Positions 6,261-14,443 of a DNA stretch of 28,720 bases are shown in pieces. The stretch comes from Microcaldota archaeon (GTDB taxonomy: Archaea > Micrarchaeota > Micrarchaeia > Micrarchaeales > Micrarchaeaceae), in assembly GCA_021791775.1 (NCBI GenBank), contig JAJYVY010000002.1, positions 1-28,720 of the forward strand. Direction: 5' to 3'. The position numbers were made by a program, and so were the translations under genes. Each line of letters starts with the position of its first letter. Positions within the stretch are counted from its first letter, which is position 1. The notes beneath the pieces were generated by a model that searched no databases, was not told where the DNA came from, and saw only the letters and a program-made list of their open reading frames with translations.

Positions 6261-6815
6261 GTGATTGGGATTACCGGCGCACCTGGCACCGGCAAAACTC
6301 ATCTTGCAAAGCAGCTTGCAACTGCAACAGCGTGCAGGATAATTGAAATAAACGACGTGGTAGATAGATATGGGCTCTTCTCCGGCAAGGATGCGGATGG
6401 ATCAAAGACCGTAAAAATGGGCGCGCTCTCAAACAGGCTTAGGAGGCTGATAAAAGGCGCTGGCACTGTCATACTGGTGGGCCATCTTGCCTGCGAGATG
6501 GACTTGGGATACGATATAACGATAGTTACAAGGTTGCGACTCTCCAAGCTGGAGAAGATACTAAAGAGGAGAGGGTATTCGGAAAAGAAAATAAAAGACA
6601 ACCTTATGGTAGAGGCGTTGGACTACTGCGGCGTCCTTGCAGAAAAAATATCTAAGGAAATGTACGAGGTGGAAACCGCCGCAGACAAGCGAAACATTGT
6701 TTCGTACATTAGAATGAGGATAAAAGGGAACCGCGGCGCAAAGAAACCGGAATTGAGCAGGGTAAGCAGGATGGCGGAGCTTCTTGCTTTTATCAAGAAC
6801 GGCCAGCTGCCTTAG
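6261..6815 (+). CDS. AK6/Fap7-like P-loop nucleotide kinase
   Basis: A 184-aa protein beginning with a Walker A loop GAPGTGKT at residues 6-13 directly after the first beta strand (MIGIT), the layout of AK6 (Fap7). Members have adenylate kinase or ATPase activity; in eukaryotes Fap7 acts in late small-subunit maturation, and archaeal members bind uS11. The middle part VILVGHLACEMDLGYDITIVTRL matches the family's strand carrying a His (GHLA), followed by LEKILKRRGYSEKKIKDN (lid) and ALDYCGVLAEK. The start is GTG at 6261. The C-terminus (RGAKKPELSRVSRMAELLAFI) is a helical extension. Its last 23 nt overlap the 3' end of the hydrolase gene on the other strand. Kinase identity is good; subfamily is by motif reading. 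Confidence 0.8.
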   Translation: MIGITGAPGTGKTHLAKQLATATACRIIEINDVVDRYGLFSGKDADGSKTVKMGALSNRLRRLIKGAGTVILVGHLACEMDLGYDITIVTRLRLSKLEKILKRRGYSEKKIKDNLMVEALDYCGVLAEKISKEMYEVETAADKRNIVSYIRMRIKGNRGAKKPELSRVSRMAELLAFIKNGQLP

Positions 6816-7545
6816 CTACAAAGCCGACTATCGCATCCTTCACCTTCTCTGGCTGGTCATAATGCGGTTCGTGGCCAGCTGCATCTATTATGTCTATTGT
6901 GCTACCCGGAAGCTCCCGGTTCAGCAGCATGCCGTATTTGAGAGGCACAGTCTCGTCTTGCCCGCCCCATATGAGCTTTACCGGCTTCGTTATCTTTGAA
7001 AGGAGCTCTGCAGAAAGCTCTTCTGGACCGCGCTCAGAGTTCAGGATGCTCCTGATTACGTATTCTTTGTTGCCATTTATCATAAGCACGCTGCGCAACA
7101 TCGCCTCTCTCTGGGTTTCAGTCTCGCCTGCGGCTGCAATGTCATCAAACTGCTCTTTCACACCTGCGGTGTCTTCTAGGATTATGCCCCTGCAGGTGTA
7201 CGGCTGGGATGCATAGTATGCCGCGACCCACCCTCCATAGGAGTGGCCGAATATGAAGCTGTCTCCATTATTCTGGAGCGCTATGAATTCCCTAAGCGCC
7301 TGGAACTGCATGCTTACGGTATAGTCTATGTCTGGCGCATCCGACCCGCCGTGGCCAATAAGATCTACGAGATAAACATCCATGCTGTCTGGCAGGTACT
7401 CTACAAGGCGCTTCCATACTAGTACGCTGCCCCCCAATCCGTGAAGAAAGATTAGCTTTTCTCCGCTTCCGAAGTGGTGCCTGAAATGCATGTCTCCCAA
7501 TGAGGTCGGCGCGAAGCCATCTTCAAAATCCGAATCGTATTTCAT
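6793..7545 (-). CDS. Alpha/beta-fold hydrolase, last gene of the 2-oxoacid dehydrogenase operon
   Basis: A 250-aa protein with the full catalytic set: oxyanion-hole LHGLGGS at about 34-40, nucleophile elbow GHSYGG (Ser near 102), Asp in WGGQDETVP (near 197) and His in AGHEPHYDQPE (near 225). It is cytoplasmic, with no signal peptide. The family includes esterases, C-C hydrolases and acyl hydrolases; the substrate cannot be read from sequence. It lies 7 nt after the E3 gene, so it is almost certainly co-transcribed with it. Members at this position could act on an acyl-CoA or lipoyl-acyl product, or be a plain esterase. Its 3' end overlaps the AK6-like gene by 23 nt in convergent orientation. 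Confidence 0.85.
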   Translation of the reverse strand: MKYDSDFEDGFAPTSLGDMHFRHHFGSGEKLIFLHGLGGSVLVWKRLVEYLPDSMDVYLVDLIGHGGSDAPDIDYTVSMQFQALREFIALQNNGDSFIFGHSYGGWVAAYYASQPYTCRGIILEDTAGVKEQFDDIAAAGETETQREAMLRSVLMINGNKEYVIRSILNSERGPEELSAELLSKITKPVKLIWGGQDETVPLKYGMLLNRELPGSTIDIIDAAGHEPHYDQPEKVKDAIVGFVAKAAGRS

Positions 7546-7552
7546 GCGAGTT

Positions 7553-8926
7553 TCACTTTCCCTTCTTGCCGTAGAAGAAGTGTATTCCTCTGCCCAGCGC
7601 TCCCTCCGCCGCTTCCTGTATTGCTTCGCTGTATGTGGGATGCGGGTGTATTGTATCTGCTATATCCTCCAGCGTGGCCCCCATCTCTATGGCTAGCGCC
7701 GCCTCTGCGATCATGGAATTGGCGTCAGGAGAAACTATCTCGACGCCCTTTACGAGGCCGTCATCCTCATAAGCGATCTTGACAAAGCCTTTCGTAGTGC
7801 CAAGCGCTACCGCCCTGCCGAGGCCGCTTAACGGGAACTTCGTGACTTTGATCCCATTGCCCTCTTTAACCTCTCCGGCTATTGCTATCTCCGGGTCGGA
7901 GAAGATCACTGCAGGCACAGCCATGTTCGAGTATGCAGACTCCATTCCAGATGCTGCTTCGCCAGCAACAACCCCCTGCCTTATGGCCTTGTGGGCCAGC
8001 AATGGTTCGCCTATCACGTCTCCAACAGCGAATATGTTCGGGTCTGATGTCTGCAGGCTGCCATTGACCTTTATGAACCCCTTCTGGTCGAGCTGGACCT
8101 TCGTATTCTCCAACCCCAACCCTTTTGTGTATGGAGACAGTCCGGTCGCCACGACTATTATCTCGGCAGCAACGCTGCTGCCATCACTAAGTGTTATCGA
8201 ATTGGCCTGGCGCGAGACTGGGGTCACTCCGGTTTTTATGCTGACTCCTAAATCCGTCATCCTTTTTTTGACGAGGTCCACGGCATCCCTGTCGAAATGC
8301 GACAATACATCAGACCTTGCAAGTATTGTGACCTTTGTACCCAACTTCGCATACAGAGTGCCGATTTCCACGGATACATACCCGGCGCCGAGTATCAGCA
8401 TGCTTGCTGGGATATGGTCGAGCATCAGTGCCTGCTTGTAGTCTATTATGCCATTGCCGAATTCGAATCCTTTCAGCACAGTGGGCTCGGACCCTGTCGC
8501 TATTATCGCTTTCTTGAATTCCAGGACTATGCCATCCGTGAGCTGTATGCTGTTTGGCGAGATGAACGTGGCAGAGCCCTTGAGAACCTCCACACCGTTT
8601 GCCTTGCAGAGAAACCCGACTCCGTCTTCAAGTTTCTTCGACGCCCCCAGCCTCCATTCGAGCATCTTCTTGGCGTCGATGGTGGCATTTCCAACATTTA
8701 TCCCGAACTCCTGCGAATGCTGCGCCTCGTAGAATACATCCGATATGTGTATGAGGGTTTTTGAGGGGATGCAAGCATAATTGAGGCAGTGCCCTCCCAG
8801 CTTTTCCTTCTCTACAAGCGTAACGCCCTTTCCGAGCTGCGCTGCGCGTATAGCGGCGACATAACCTCCCACTCCTCCGCCTATAACTGCAACGTCAACC
8901 TGCTCTGGCAGGGCTCCCATCACCAT
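7553..8926 (-). CDS. lpdA: Dihydrolipoamide dehydrogenase (E3)
   Basis: A 457-aa flavoenzyme that reoxidises the dihydrolipoyl arm of E2 and passes electrons to NAD+. Seen: FAD-binding IGGGVGGYVAAIRAAQLG (15-32), redox disulfide GGHCLNYACIPSKTLIH (Cys47, Cys52), NAD-binding LGAGYVSVEIGTLYAKLG (about 179-196), second FAD motif TSDPNIFAVGDVIG, and dimer-interface catalytic His429/Glu434 (HPHPTYSEA). Length and motifs are canonical; His and Tyr replace the more usual Thr and Val around the first Cys. The start is ATG 8926, or ATG 8920 two codons on. It is separated from E2 by 88 nt and has its own TATA box, so E3 can be made apart from the complex. Confidence 0.95.
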   Translation of the reverse strand: MVMGALPEQVDVAVIGGGVGGYVAAIRAAQLGKGVTLVEKEKLGGHCLNYACIPSKTLIHISDVFYEAQHSQEFGINVGNATIDAKKMLEWRLGASKKLEDGVGFLCKANGVEVLKGSATFISPNSIQLTDGIVLEFKKAIIATGSEPTVLKGFEFGNGIIDYKQALMLDHIPASMLILGAGYVSVEIGTLYAKLGTKVTILARSDVLSHFDRDAVDLVKKRMTDLGVSIKTGVTPVSRQANSITLSDGSSVAAEIIVVATGLSPYTKGLGLENTKVQLDQKGFIKVNGSLQTSDPNIFAVGDVIGEPLLAHKAIRQGVVAGEAASGMESAYSNMAVPAVIFSDPEIAIAGEVKEGNGIKVTKFPLSGLGRAVALGTTKGFVKIAYEDDGLVKGVEIVSPDANSMIAEAALAIEMGATLEDIADTIHPHPTYSEAIQEAAEGALGRGIHFFYGKKGK

Positions 8927-8951
8927 GTTATCAAAGAGTTTTCTCAGCGCT

Positions 8952-8959
8952 GTATAAAA
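8952..8959 (-). promoter_or_regulatory. TATA box of lpdA
   Basis: On the minus strand the box reads TTTTATAC, about 29 nt before the ATG at 8926, in the 88-nt gap after E2. It predicts an almost leaderless lpdA-hydrolase transcript in addition to read-through from pdhA. Confidence 0.5.
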
Positions 8960-9014
8960 TTGTTTCTGTTTTTTGCTATCTAGTCTGCCTGCTTGCCCTG
9001 ACTCTTTATTGCTG

Positions 9015-10238
9015 CTATAGCATCTCCAGGAATTCCGGGTCTTCCAAGTAGCTTTTCAGCGCATTGCCGAGTTTGACAGCCTCTGCGCCATCAACAACTC
9101 TGTGATCGAATGTTATCGTGAAGGGCAACACCTTCCCCACAGATTCCTTCCCGTTGTCGAAGAACTGCCAGTCCCTTATGGAAAGTATCCCAACTATTGC
9201 TACATCCGGCGGGTTTATCATTGGTACCGCAAGGAAACCGCCGCCCAGGCTGCCGATGTTCGTTATCGTTATCGTGGTGTCGCGCATTTCCTCTATTGCT
9301 ATGGTCCTATCCTTCACCTTCTTGCCAAGCGCCTGTATGTCCTTTGCGATCTCTGCTATGCTCTTCTTGTCGGCCCCCTTTACCACTACGACCTTCAGTC
9401 CGTCTTCTGATTCGGCGGCCAGCCCTATGTTGTAGTACTTCTTCACAATTATTTCTTGGGCATCCCTATCGTAGCTGGCATTGAAGTGCGGGTTTGCCTT
9501 CAGCGCCTCGATCAGCGCCTTTATTATGAAAGGAAGGAAGGTGAGATGCACGTCCATCTCCTGCATCTTCGTTTTCTCCTTGGCGACCAGGTTCCACAGC
9601 TCCGTGGCGTTTATCAGGTCCATGTGCGTGGCCCTCGGAGTTTTCCATGATTCCTCCATGTTCCTTGCTATCGCTTTCCTTGTCATCGACATCGGAACCC
9701 TTTCTACCTCCTCCCCGTGGGCATCTTCCAGCGTTTCGGAGTATTTTTGCTGCAACGGCTTGGCAGCGGGCAATTGGGATGAGGCGAAGGCCCTCACGTC
9801 ATTCTCGAGTATGCGGCCGTTCGGACCGGTCCCGGTTACCTTAGACAAATCTATTCCCAATTCGTGAGACAGTTTCCTGACAGACGGTGTGGCTATTATC
9901 TCCTTCTCTGCTTTCGTCTGCGGCGCTGCTGCCGGTTGTTCTTTCTTGGGCTGCTGCGGCTGCTGCGCTTTTGGTTGCTGGGACTGGGGCTGCGCCTTTA
10001 TCTCCTCTTGCGTGCCTATTGCGGCCAAAGAGTCTCCGATGTGCAGCGTGGAGCCCTCCTGTATGTTTATTTTGATTGTCCCGGAAATCGGAGCGGGCAC
10101 ATTGACTACAGCCTTGTCGGTCTCCACCTGGACTACCGTCTGGTCCTCCTTGACGCTATCGCCGTCCTTCACCAGCCACTTCTGTATCTTCCCTTCGGTT
10201 ATTCCCTCTCCAACATCAACGAATTTTATCTCTTTCAT
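9015..10238 (-). CDS. pdhC: Dihydrolipoamide acyltransferase (E2) of a 2-oxoacid dehydrogenase complex
   Basis: A 407-aa protein with the three E2 parts in order. One lipoyl domain occupies residues 1-78, with the lipoylated Lys42 in VETDKAVVNV. A Pro/Gln/Ala-rich linker follows (79-110), then a peripheral-subunit-binding domain (TPSVRKLSHELGIDLSKVTG... about 115-150). The last part is the acyltransferase core, with His379 and Asp383 in TFDHRVVDGAEA. It forms the multimeric core and moves the acyl group from E1 to CoA. A single lipoyl domain matches the archaeal Thermoplasma-type complex. It starts 4 nt after the E1beta stop. Whether the acyl group is acetyl or branched-chain cannot be settled from sequence. 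Confidence 0.95.
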   Translation of the reverse strand: MKEIKFVDVGEGITEGKIQKWLVKDGDSVKEDQTVVQVETDKAVVNVPAPISGTIKINIQEGSTLHIGDSLAAIGTQEEIKAQPQSQQPKAQQPQQPKKEQPAAAPQTKAEKEIIATPSVRKLSHELGIDLSKVTGTGPNGRILENDVRAFASSQLPAAKPLQQKYSETLEDAHGEEVERVPMSMTRKAIARNMEESWKTPRATHMDLINATELWNLVAKEKTKMQEMDVHLTFLPFIIKALIEALKANPHFNASYDRDAQEIIVKKYYNIGLAAESEDGLKVVVVKGADKKSIAEIAKDIQALGKKVKDRTIAIEEMRDTTITITNIGSLGGGFLAVPMINPPDVAIVGILSIRDWQFFDNGKESVGKVLPFTITFDHRVVDGAEAVKLGNALKSYLEDPEFLEML

Positions 10239-10242
10239 TGTC

Positions 10243-11208
10243 TCACTCGGACAGCAGCTTGTCTATCGCCTTCGATACTTTTACCTCGTTTGGGACATAA
10301 TACTGCTCATCGCCGGGCAGGGGATACGGCAAGCTCGGAGCCGCGACCCTCATTATCGGGGCATTGAGCTCGAACATCGCCTTCTCTGCTATCCGTGCAG
10401 AGATCTCTGCTCCGATACCGAAGCTGAGCGGGGCTTCGTGGACTATGAGCACCCTGCCGGTCTTCTTCGCCGCATCGAGTATTGTTTTCTCGTCCAGCGG
10501 ATTTATCGTCCTTATGTCTACCACGGTTGCGGAGAGGTTCCTTTTCAGCACCACATTGTTGACTACGTTGACCATCGTGCCGTAGGTGATTATTGTCATA
10601 TCGTCGCCCTCCTTCACCACGTTCGCCTTTCCGATGGGCACCTCGTAAGCATCCTCGGGGACCTCCTGCTTGAAGAGCCTGTATAGCTTGGTAGGCTCCA
10701 GAAACACTGTGGGATCCTTGGAGTGAGCCGCGCTAATAAGCAATCCTTTCGCATCGTAAGGATTTGACGGCTCGACGACTATGAGGCCGCCAATATGTGC
10801 ATATTCTACCTCCGGGCTTTCGGAATGGTGCTCAAGAGTCCTCACCCCTCCGCTTACTGGGGTCCTTATTATCATCGGCAATGATATAGACGACCTTGTC
10901 CTCGCCCTGTACCTCGCCACATGGTTGACAATCTGAGAAAATGAGAGATACATGAAGCCTGCAAACTGGATTTCCGGCACGGGGAAGAGTCCGCCTATCG
11001 CCATCCCCACTGCGGTTCCCATTATCCCTGATTCTGCAAGGGGCGTGTCTATCACTCTATCTTTTCCGTATTTGCCTAGAAGCCCGTCCGTAACTCTGAA
11101 TACGCCGCCGTCCTCTCCTATGTCCTCTCCAAGCAGCACCATCTTATCGTTCTCCTTCATCGCAAGGTCAAGCGCGCTGTTCAATGCCGATACCATATTC
11201 ATCTGCAT
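10243..11208 (-). CDS. pdhB: 2-oxoacid dehydrogenase E1 component, beta subunit
   Basis: A 321-aa protein that, with E1alpha, decarboxylates the 2-oxoacid on thiamine diphosphate. Seen: VLLGEDIGEDGGVFRVTDGL (25-44), DTPLAESGIMGTAVGMA with Glu59 that activates the thiamine ring, a His-containing loop LEHHSESPEVEYAHIGGLIVVEPSNPYDAKGLL, and the C-terminal transketolase-C region (TVVDIRTINPLDEKTILDAAKKTGRVLIVHEA). Length is typical (about 325). It starts at ATG 11208, 4 nt after the E1alpha stop. Assignment as PDH rather than branched-chain dehydrogenase is not certain, since related archaeal complexes accept several 2-oxoacids. Confidence 0.94.
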   Translation of the reverse strand: MQMNMVSALNSALDLAMKENDKMVLLGEDIGEDGGVFRVTDGLLGKYGKDRVIDTPLAESGIMGTAVGMAIGGLFPVPEIQFAGFMYLSFSQIVNHVARYRARTRSSISLPMIIRTPVSGGVRTLEHHSESPEVEYAHIGGLIVVEPSNPYDAKGLLISAAHSKDPTVFLEPTKLYRLFKQEVPEDAYEVPIGKANVVKEGDDMTIITYGTMVNVVNNVVLKRNLSATVVDIRTINPLDEKTILDAAKKTGRVLIVHEAPLSFGIGAEISARIAEKAMFELNAPIMRVAAPSLPYPLPGDEQYYVPNEVKVSKAIDKLLSE

Positions 11209-11212
11209 AATA

Positions 11213-12262
11213 TCACACGTTTCCCTGCCAGAAAGAATTTGCAGCCGCTTCGTCTTCCTCGTCCTTCAGCACCTGCGGCACATAGCTGTAAACATTCTCG
11301 AACATACTTTTTGGGTCTACTACAAACGCCTCTGCCTTGGCCACGGCGTCATCTATCGTCTTGGAATGCTCATCCTGCATCTGCTTTTCCTTTGCATCGT
11401 CCCAGAGGCCCTTCTTCTCTAGATATTTCCTCACTCTGGATATCGGATCTTTCGATTTCCAGGCTTCAACATCTGCGTCAGGCCTATATTTCGTAGGGTC
11501 GTCTGCAGTCGTATGCAGACCCATCCTGTACGTCAGGCATTCTATTACGGTTGGGCCGTTCTTCGCGTTCGTCAGCGCATCCTTTACCGCTTTGTACACC
11601 CCTATGACATCGTTGCCGTCCACCTGTATCGACGGTATGCCTGCCGCTATGGCCTTCTGTGCGAGCGTCTCTGCCGCGGTCTGCTGCTTCCTAGGCATTG
11701 AGATCGCCCATTGGTTGTTCTCTATTATCAGCACTAGCGGGGCTTTGAACACCCCTGCGAAGTTCATAGCTTCGTAGAAGTCGCCCTCTGAGGTTCCGCC
11801 ATCCCCGACATAAGTCACCACAGCGGAGTTCTCTTTGTTGTACTTCTTGGCGTATGCTACGCCAACCGCATGCGGAAGCTGCGTCGCGACCGGAACAATC
11901 TCTGGGGTCATGTTCGCTTTTTGCGGAGTGTCGTTTTCGCTCGCACCGTCTTCATAGCCTCTTAGCGCTATGAAAAGTTTGTATAGCGGAAAACCCCTGA
12001 CGAGAAAAACGGCGTGCTGCCTAAAAGAGGGGACTACAAAGTCGTCTTTGCTGGTGGCATATGCGCTTCCCACCTGCGTCGCTTCCTCCCCTAAAAGCGG
12101 GGCGTATGTGACGAATCTCCCCTGACGCTGAAGGCTCAGGGCCTTTGCGTCCACAGCCCTGGCGAAGGACATCTGCTTGTACATATCAGTTATCTGGGCG
12201 TCTGTCAGGCCGTTTGGAAAGAGCTGTTCGTCTATATTCCCATTCTCGTCCATTACTTGCAT
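11213..12262 (-). CDS. pdhA: 2-oxoacid dehydrogenase E1 component, alpha subunit
   Basis: A 349-aa protein with the thiamine-diphosphate motif GDG at 153-155 ending in NN at 182-183 (GDGGTSEGDFYEAMNFAG ... ENNQW), the RQHAVFLVRG and LPHAVGVAYA substrate/cofactor regions, and the phosphorylation-loop equivalent YRMGLHTTADDPTKYR. The N-terminus starts at ATG 12262, where the TATA box predicts a leaderless mRNA. An internal ATG lies at codon 4. It is the first gene of a minus-strand run pdhA-pdhB-pdhC (gaps 4 and 4 nt), then lpdA and the hydrolase. The C-terminal 30 residues are acidic. The complex makes acyl-CoA and NADH, probably from pyruvate. Confidence 0.94.
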   Translation of the reverse strand: MQVMDENGNIDEQLFPNGLTDAQITDMYKQMSFARAVDAKALSLQRQGRFVTYAPLLGEEATQVGSAYATSKDDFVVPSFRQHAVFLVRGFPLYKLFIALRGYEDGASENDTPQKANMTPEIVPVATQLPHAVGVAYAKKYNKENSAVVTYVGDGGTSEGDFYEAMNFAGVFKAPLVLIIENNQWAISMPRKQQTAAETLAQKAIAAGIPSIQVDGNDVIGVYKAVKDALTNAKNGPTVIECLTYRMGLHTTADDPTKYRPDADVEAWKSKDPISRVRKYLEKKGLWDDAKEKQMQDEHSKTIDDAVAKAEAFVVDPKSMFENVYSYVPQVLKDEEDEAAANSFWQGNV

Positions 12263-12281
12263 ATATTTTACAGTGGCATTG

Positions 12282-12288
12282 AATATAT
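12282..12288 (-). promoter_or_regulatory. TATA box of the pdh operon
   Basis: The minus strand reads ATATATT, centred about 24 nt before the ATG at 12262. This spacing predicts transcription starting at or beside the start codon, a leaderless mRNA. Confidence 0.55.
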
Positions 12289-12364
12289 CCTTAAGCAGAA
12301 AACCACCACAAAGATATTGCGCAACAAACCAATATATTCGTTTGCTTGCATTGCATATACCGAC

Positions 12365-13276
12365 TCACATTATCAGTGTGCCTGATGTGCCTGCCAAGGC
12401 GCTATCCAATGAGAAAAGGCTGCCGATATAGGCGCGCTTGCCGCCATTCATTATAAAATCTGTGCACGCCTCGAGTTTTGGGCGCATGGTACCTTCATCA
12501 AAGTCTCCAAGCGACTCTCCAATCGAGGACGCCTCTATCTTTTTTATGGGAACCCGCCTTCCAAGGTAATCTTTGTAGACGCAATCTACATTCGTCAATA
12601 TGGCCATGCGACTAGCTTTTATAGAGTTGGCGAGGTGCTGCGTGGTCCTGTCTTTGTCTATAACCGCGTTTGCGCCGTTCCAGTCGTCGAAAATTGGGAT
12701 TCCGCCGCCTCCACAGCATATTACCCCGAATCCATCCTCCACCAGCTCCTTTATCTGCCCAATCTCTATTATCTTTAACGGGCGAGGCGATGCGACTACC
12801 CTTCTGTATAATAATCCCGTCATAACGTAATCGAATTTCTCGATCTTTAGCTGCTTCTGAAGCTCTTTTTTCGAGTAAAGAGGGCCGATCGGCTTGGTGG
12901 GATTCTCGAAGGCTTTGTCCTTTCTATCTACCACTACATGCGTCAATACAGTGCATATTCTCTTTTTAGACCCAATTTTCTCGAGCTCAGACGCGATCGC
13001 ACTTTGCAGTATAGACCCTATGATGGCCTGGGTTTCGGCATTGATTATTCTAAGCGGCATCTGCGGCAGCTTCCTGCCAGCATAGATGTTCCTGAGAAGC
13101 TCGTAACCAACTTGCGGGCCGTTGCCGTGGGTTATCACAAAGGCCTTCTCTTTGGCAAGCCTTCGGGCTATGCTTTTTGCGGTCCTGCGCGCATTCTTCA
13201 GCTGCACGGGAAAACTTGGCTTTTCGCCATTCTGCAAAAGAGCGTTTCCTCCTAGGGCAATGACCAATGCATCCAT
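12365..13276 (-). CDS. arcC: Carbamate kinase
   Basis: A 303-aa protein of the amino-acid kinase fold that interconverts carbamoyl phosphate + ADP and carbamate + ATP. Seen: ALVIALGGNALL at the N-terminus, FVITHGNGPQVGYELLRN, FENPTKPIGPLYSKKEL (hallmark N-P-T-K-x-I-G-P), RRVVASPRPLKIIE, VICCGGGGIPI, AVIDKDRTTQHLANSI and the C-terminal EGTMRPKLEACTDFI. The open frame runs back to 13333, but the ATG at 13276 is preferred. It begins the conserved first strand and lies 25 nt after a TATA box, whereas the longer form would start upstream of that promoter. No carbamoyltransferase or deiminase gene is in the window, so the carbamoyl phosphate source is unknown. Confidence 0.93.
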   Translation of the reverse strand: MDALVIALGGNALLQNGEKPSFPVQLKNARRTAKSIARRLAKEKAFVITHGNGPQVGYELLRNIYAGRKLPQMPLRIINAETQAIIGSILQSAIASELEKIGSKKRICTVLTHVVVDRKDKAFENPTKPIGPLYSKKELQKQLKIEKFDYVMTGLLYRRVVASPRPLKIIEIGQIKELVEDGFGVICCGGGGIPIFDDWNGANAVIDKDRTTQHLANSIKASRMAILTNVDCVYKDYLGRRVPIKKIEASSIGESLGDFDEGTMRPKLEACTDFIMNGGKRAYIGSLFSLDSALAGTSGTLIM

Positions 13277-13297
13277 GATTGGGATTTTGCACAAAAG

Positions 13298-13306
13298 TAT
13301 AAATAT
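13298..13306 (-). promoter_or_regulatory. TATA box of arcC
   Basis: The minus strand reads ATATTTATA, centred about 26 nt before ATG 13276, which fixes that start codon and implies a leaderless mRNA. Confidence 0.6.
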
Positions 13307-13310
13307 GGGC

Positions 13311-14075
13311 TTAATGCATGCTCTTGTAGCCATCTGGTATGAAGAGGTTCTCTTTCGACTTGGGGAAATTTTTATCCAAAAGCAGGTTTACCTCGTCTCT
13401 GGTGAACCTCTTTGACGCTATTATTATCTCGTTGAGTAAAGGCGGGAGCATGGAAAGCGTATATAGATCGAAATATTTCTTCAACTTTTTCCTATACCAC
13501 GATTCCTTGGTCTTGCCCGTTACATTGAAGATATAGTTTATCGCGAGTATCCCACGGTCTTTAAGCGCACCGTATGCATCTGCAATAAATTTTTCATCAA
13601 AAAACTGCTCCGGTATGGTAGACTTCTTGTAAGAATCAAGTATTATTATGTCGTATTTGGACTTTGCTTTAGATACGAATGCCGCCCCGTCGCCTATGAT
13701 TATGTTGGCCGTAGACTCCTTGGGCAGGAATGCTTTTGATGCAGCTATCATGTCAGGGCTTATTTCGACTGCATCTATCTCTACTCTCTTTCCGAAGAGT
13801 TCGTTCATCTGATACGGTATCGTCCCGCCGCCGAAGCCCAGGAGCAGCACCTTGGGCCTTTCGAACAGCGCAGGCAGGGCAGAGAGGTAATCCCAATAGC
13901 TTTTCGTGTATATGCTACCGCTCTTTAGTTTTGAGTAGATTATATTGTCGGATATGAGGATGCGGTCTTCCCTCCTCTGCACCACTGCGATATTTTTGTC
14001 CCGGATTTCGAATATCACCCGCCATCCGAATGCCCTGCGCAAGAATCTTTCGAAGTTTATTCTACCACCCGCCAA
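13311..14075 (-). CDS. Spermidine-synthase-fold methyltransferase-like protein
   Basis: A 254-aa protein with a Rossmann AdoMet/decarboxylated-AdoMet site: VLLLGFGGGTIPYQMNELFG at about 75-94 (motif I), VEIDAVEISPDMIAASKAFLP (motif II acid), IIIGDGAAFVSKA (GDA-like motif) and YDIIILDSYKKSTIPEQFF. This order matches spermidine synthase-like proteins. The polyamine-pocket hallmark of true SpeE (a D-x-x-D-x-x-G-P loop) is replaced here by LDSYKKSTIP, so it may be an uncharacterised methyl- or aminopropyl-transferase. The start is TTG 14075, which a TATA box at 14094-14104 places at the 5' end of the transcript. It ends 34 nt before the arcC start. Confidence 0.8.
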   Translation of the reverse strand: MAGGRINFERFLRRAFGWRVIFEIRDKNIAVVQRREDRILISDNIIYSKLKSGSIYTKSYWDYLSALPALFERPKVLLLGFGGGTIPYQMNELFGKRVEIDAVEISPDMIAASKAFLPKESTANIIIGDGAAFVSKAKSKYDIIILDSYKKSTIPEQFFDEKFIADAYGALKDRGILAINYIFNVTGKTKESWYRKKLKKYFDLYTLSMLPPLLNEIIIASKRFTRDEVNLLLDKNFPKSKENLFIPDGYKSMH

Positions 14076-14093
14076 TTACTATACCCGCCAACA

Positions 14094-14104
14094 CATAAAT
14101 AATT
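14094..14104. promoter_or_regulatory. TATA box shared by divergent genes
   Basis: CATAAATAATT works on both strands. Leftwards it predicts a start at about 14074, the TTG of the methyltransferase-like gene. Rightwards it predicts a start at about 14124, five nt before the TTG of lplB. No second box is visible in the 53-nt gap. Confidence 0.5.
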
Positions 14105-14128
14105 TGCCGACCATATCCATACGATGCA

Positions 14129-14443
14129 TTGCACGGCGAAGCGAGAGTGAAGGTTGCGCAGGGAAAGCTAGTCTCTGTGAAGGTGGATTATGAAGAGACA
14201 ATCAACTCTATAAAAATCATGGGGGACTTTTTCCTGCATCCCGAAGCTGCCATATATGGGATAGAGGACGCCCTGCTGGGAATGGACGCCGGCTCTGACC
14301 GAGAGACGTTCAGGAACGCCATAGAAAACGCATTAATCAAGTATGGAGCGGAGGTCATCGGCGCTGATGCGGCGTCCATGGCGGACGCGGTGAAGAAGGC
14401 GATTGAAAATGGAGTGGAGAGTAATAAAACTGGAAATGCATGA
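14129..14443 (+). CDS. lplB: Lipoate-protein ligase accessory subunit LplB (stand-alone C-terminal domain)
   Basis: A 104-aa protein matching the C-terminal accessory domain of bacterial lipoate ligases: KVAQGKLVSVKVDYEETINSIKIMGDFFLHPE followed by AIYGIEDALLG, with the conserved G-D-F-F. In Thermoplasma the ligase is split into LplA and LplB, and both are needed to activate lipoate. This gene lies directly upstream of lplA and overlaps it by 35 nt, so the two subunits are made together. The start is TTG 14129; an ATG at 14124 is out of frame, and a GTG at 14147 is a possible later start. The last 20 residues run into lplA and may be disordered. Confidence 0.85.
   Translation: MHGEARVKVAQGKLVSVKVDYEETINSIKIMGDFFLHPEAAIYGIEDALLGMDAGSDRETFRNAIENALIKYGAEVIGADAASMADAVKKAIENGVESNKTGNA

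Noticed and set aside
7779..8441. Open frame of 220 aa on the plus strand
   Set aside because: It is antisense to lpdA, whose motifs are complete; the product is low-complexity and matches no family.
9864..10686. Long plus-strand frames (167 aa and 265 aa)
   Set aside because: Antisense to the E2 and E1beta genes; Leu/Arg/Cys-rich shadows of well-identified enzymes.
13277..13333. N-terminal extension of carbamate kinase
   Set aside because: It lies upstream of and across the TATA box that fits ATG 13276, and overlaps the neighbouring gene's 3' end.
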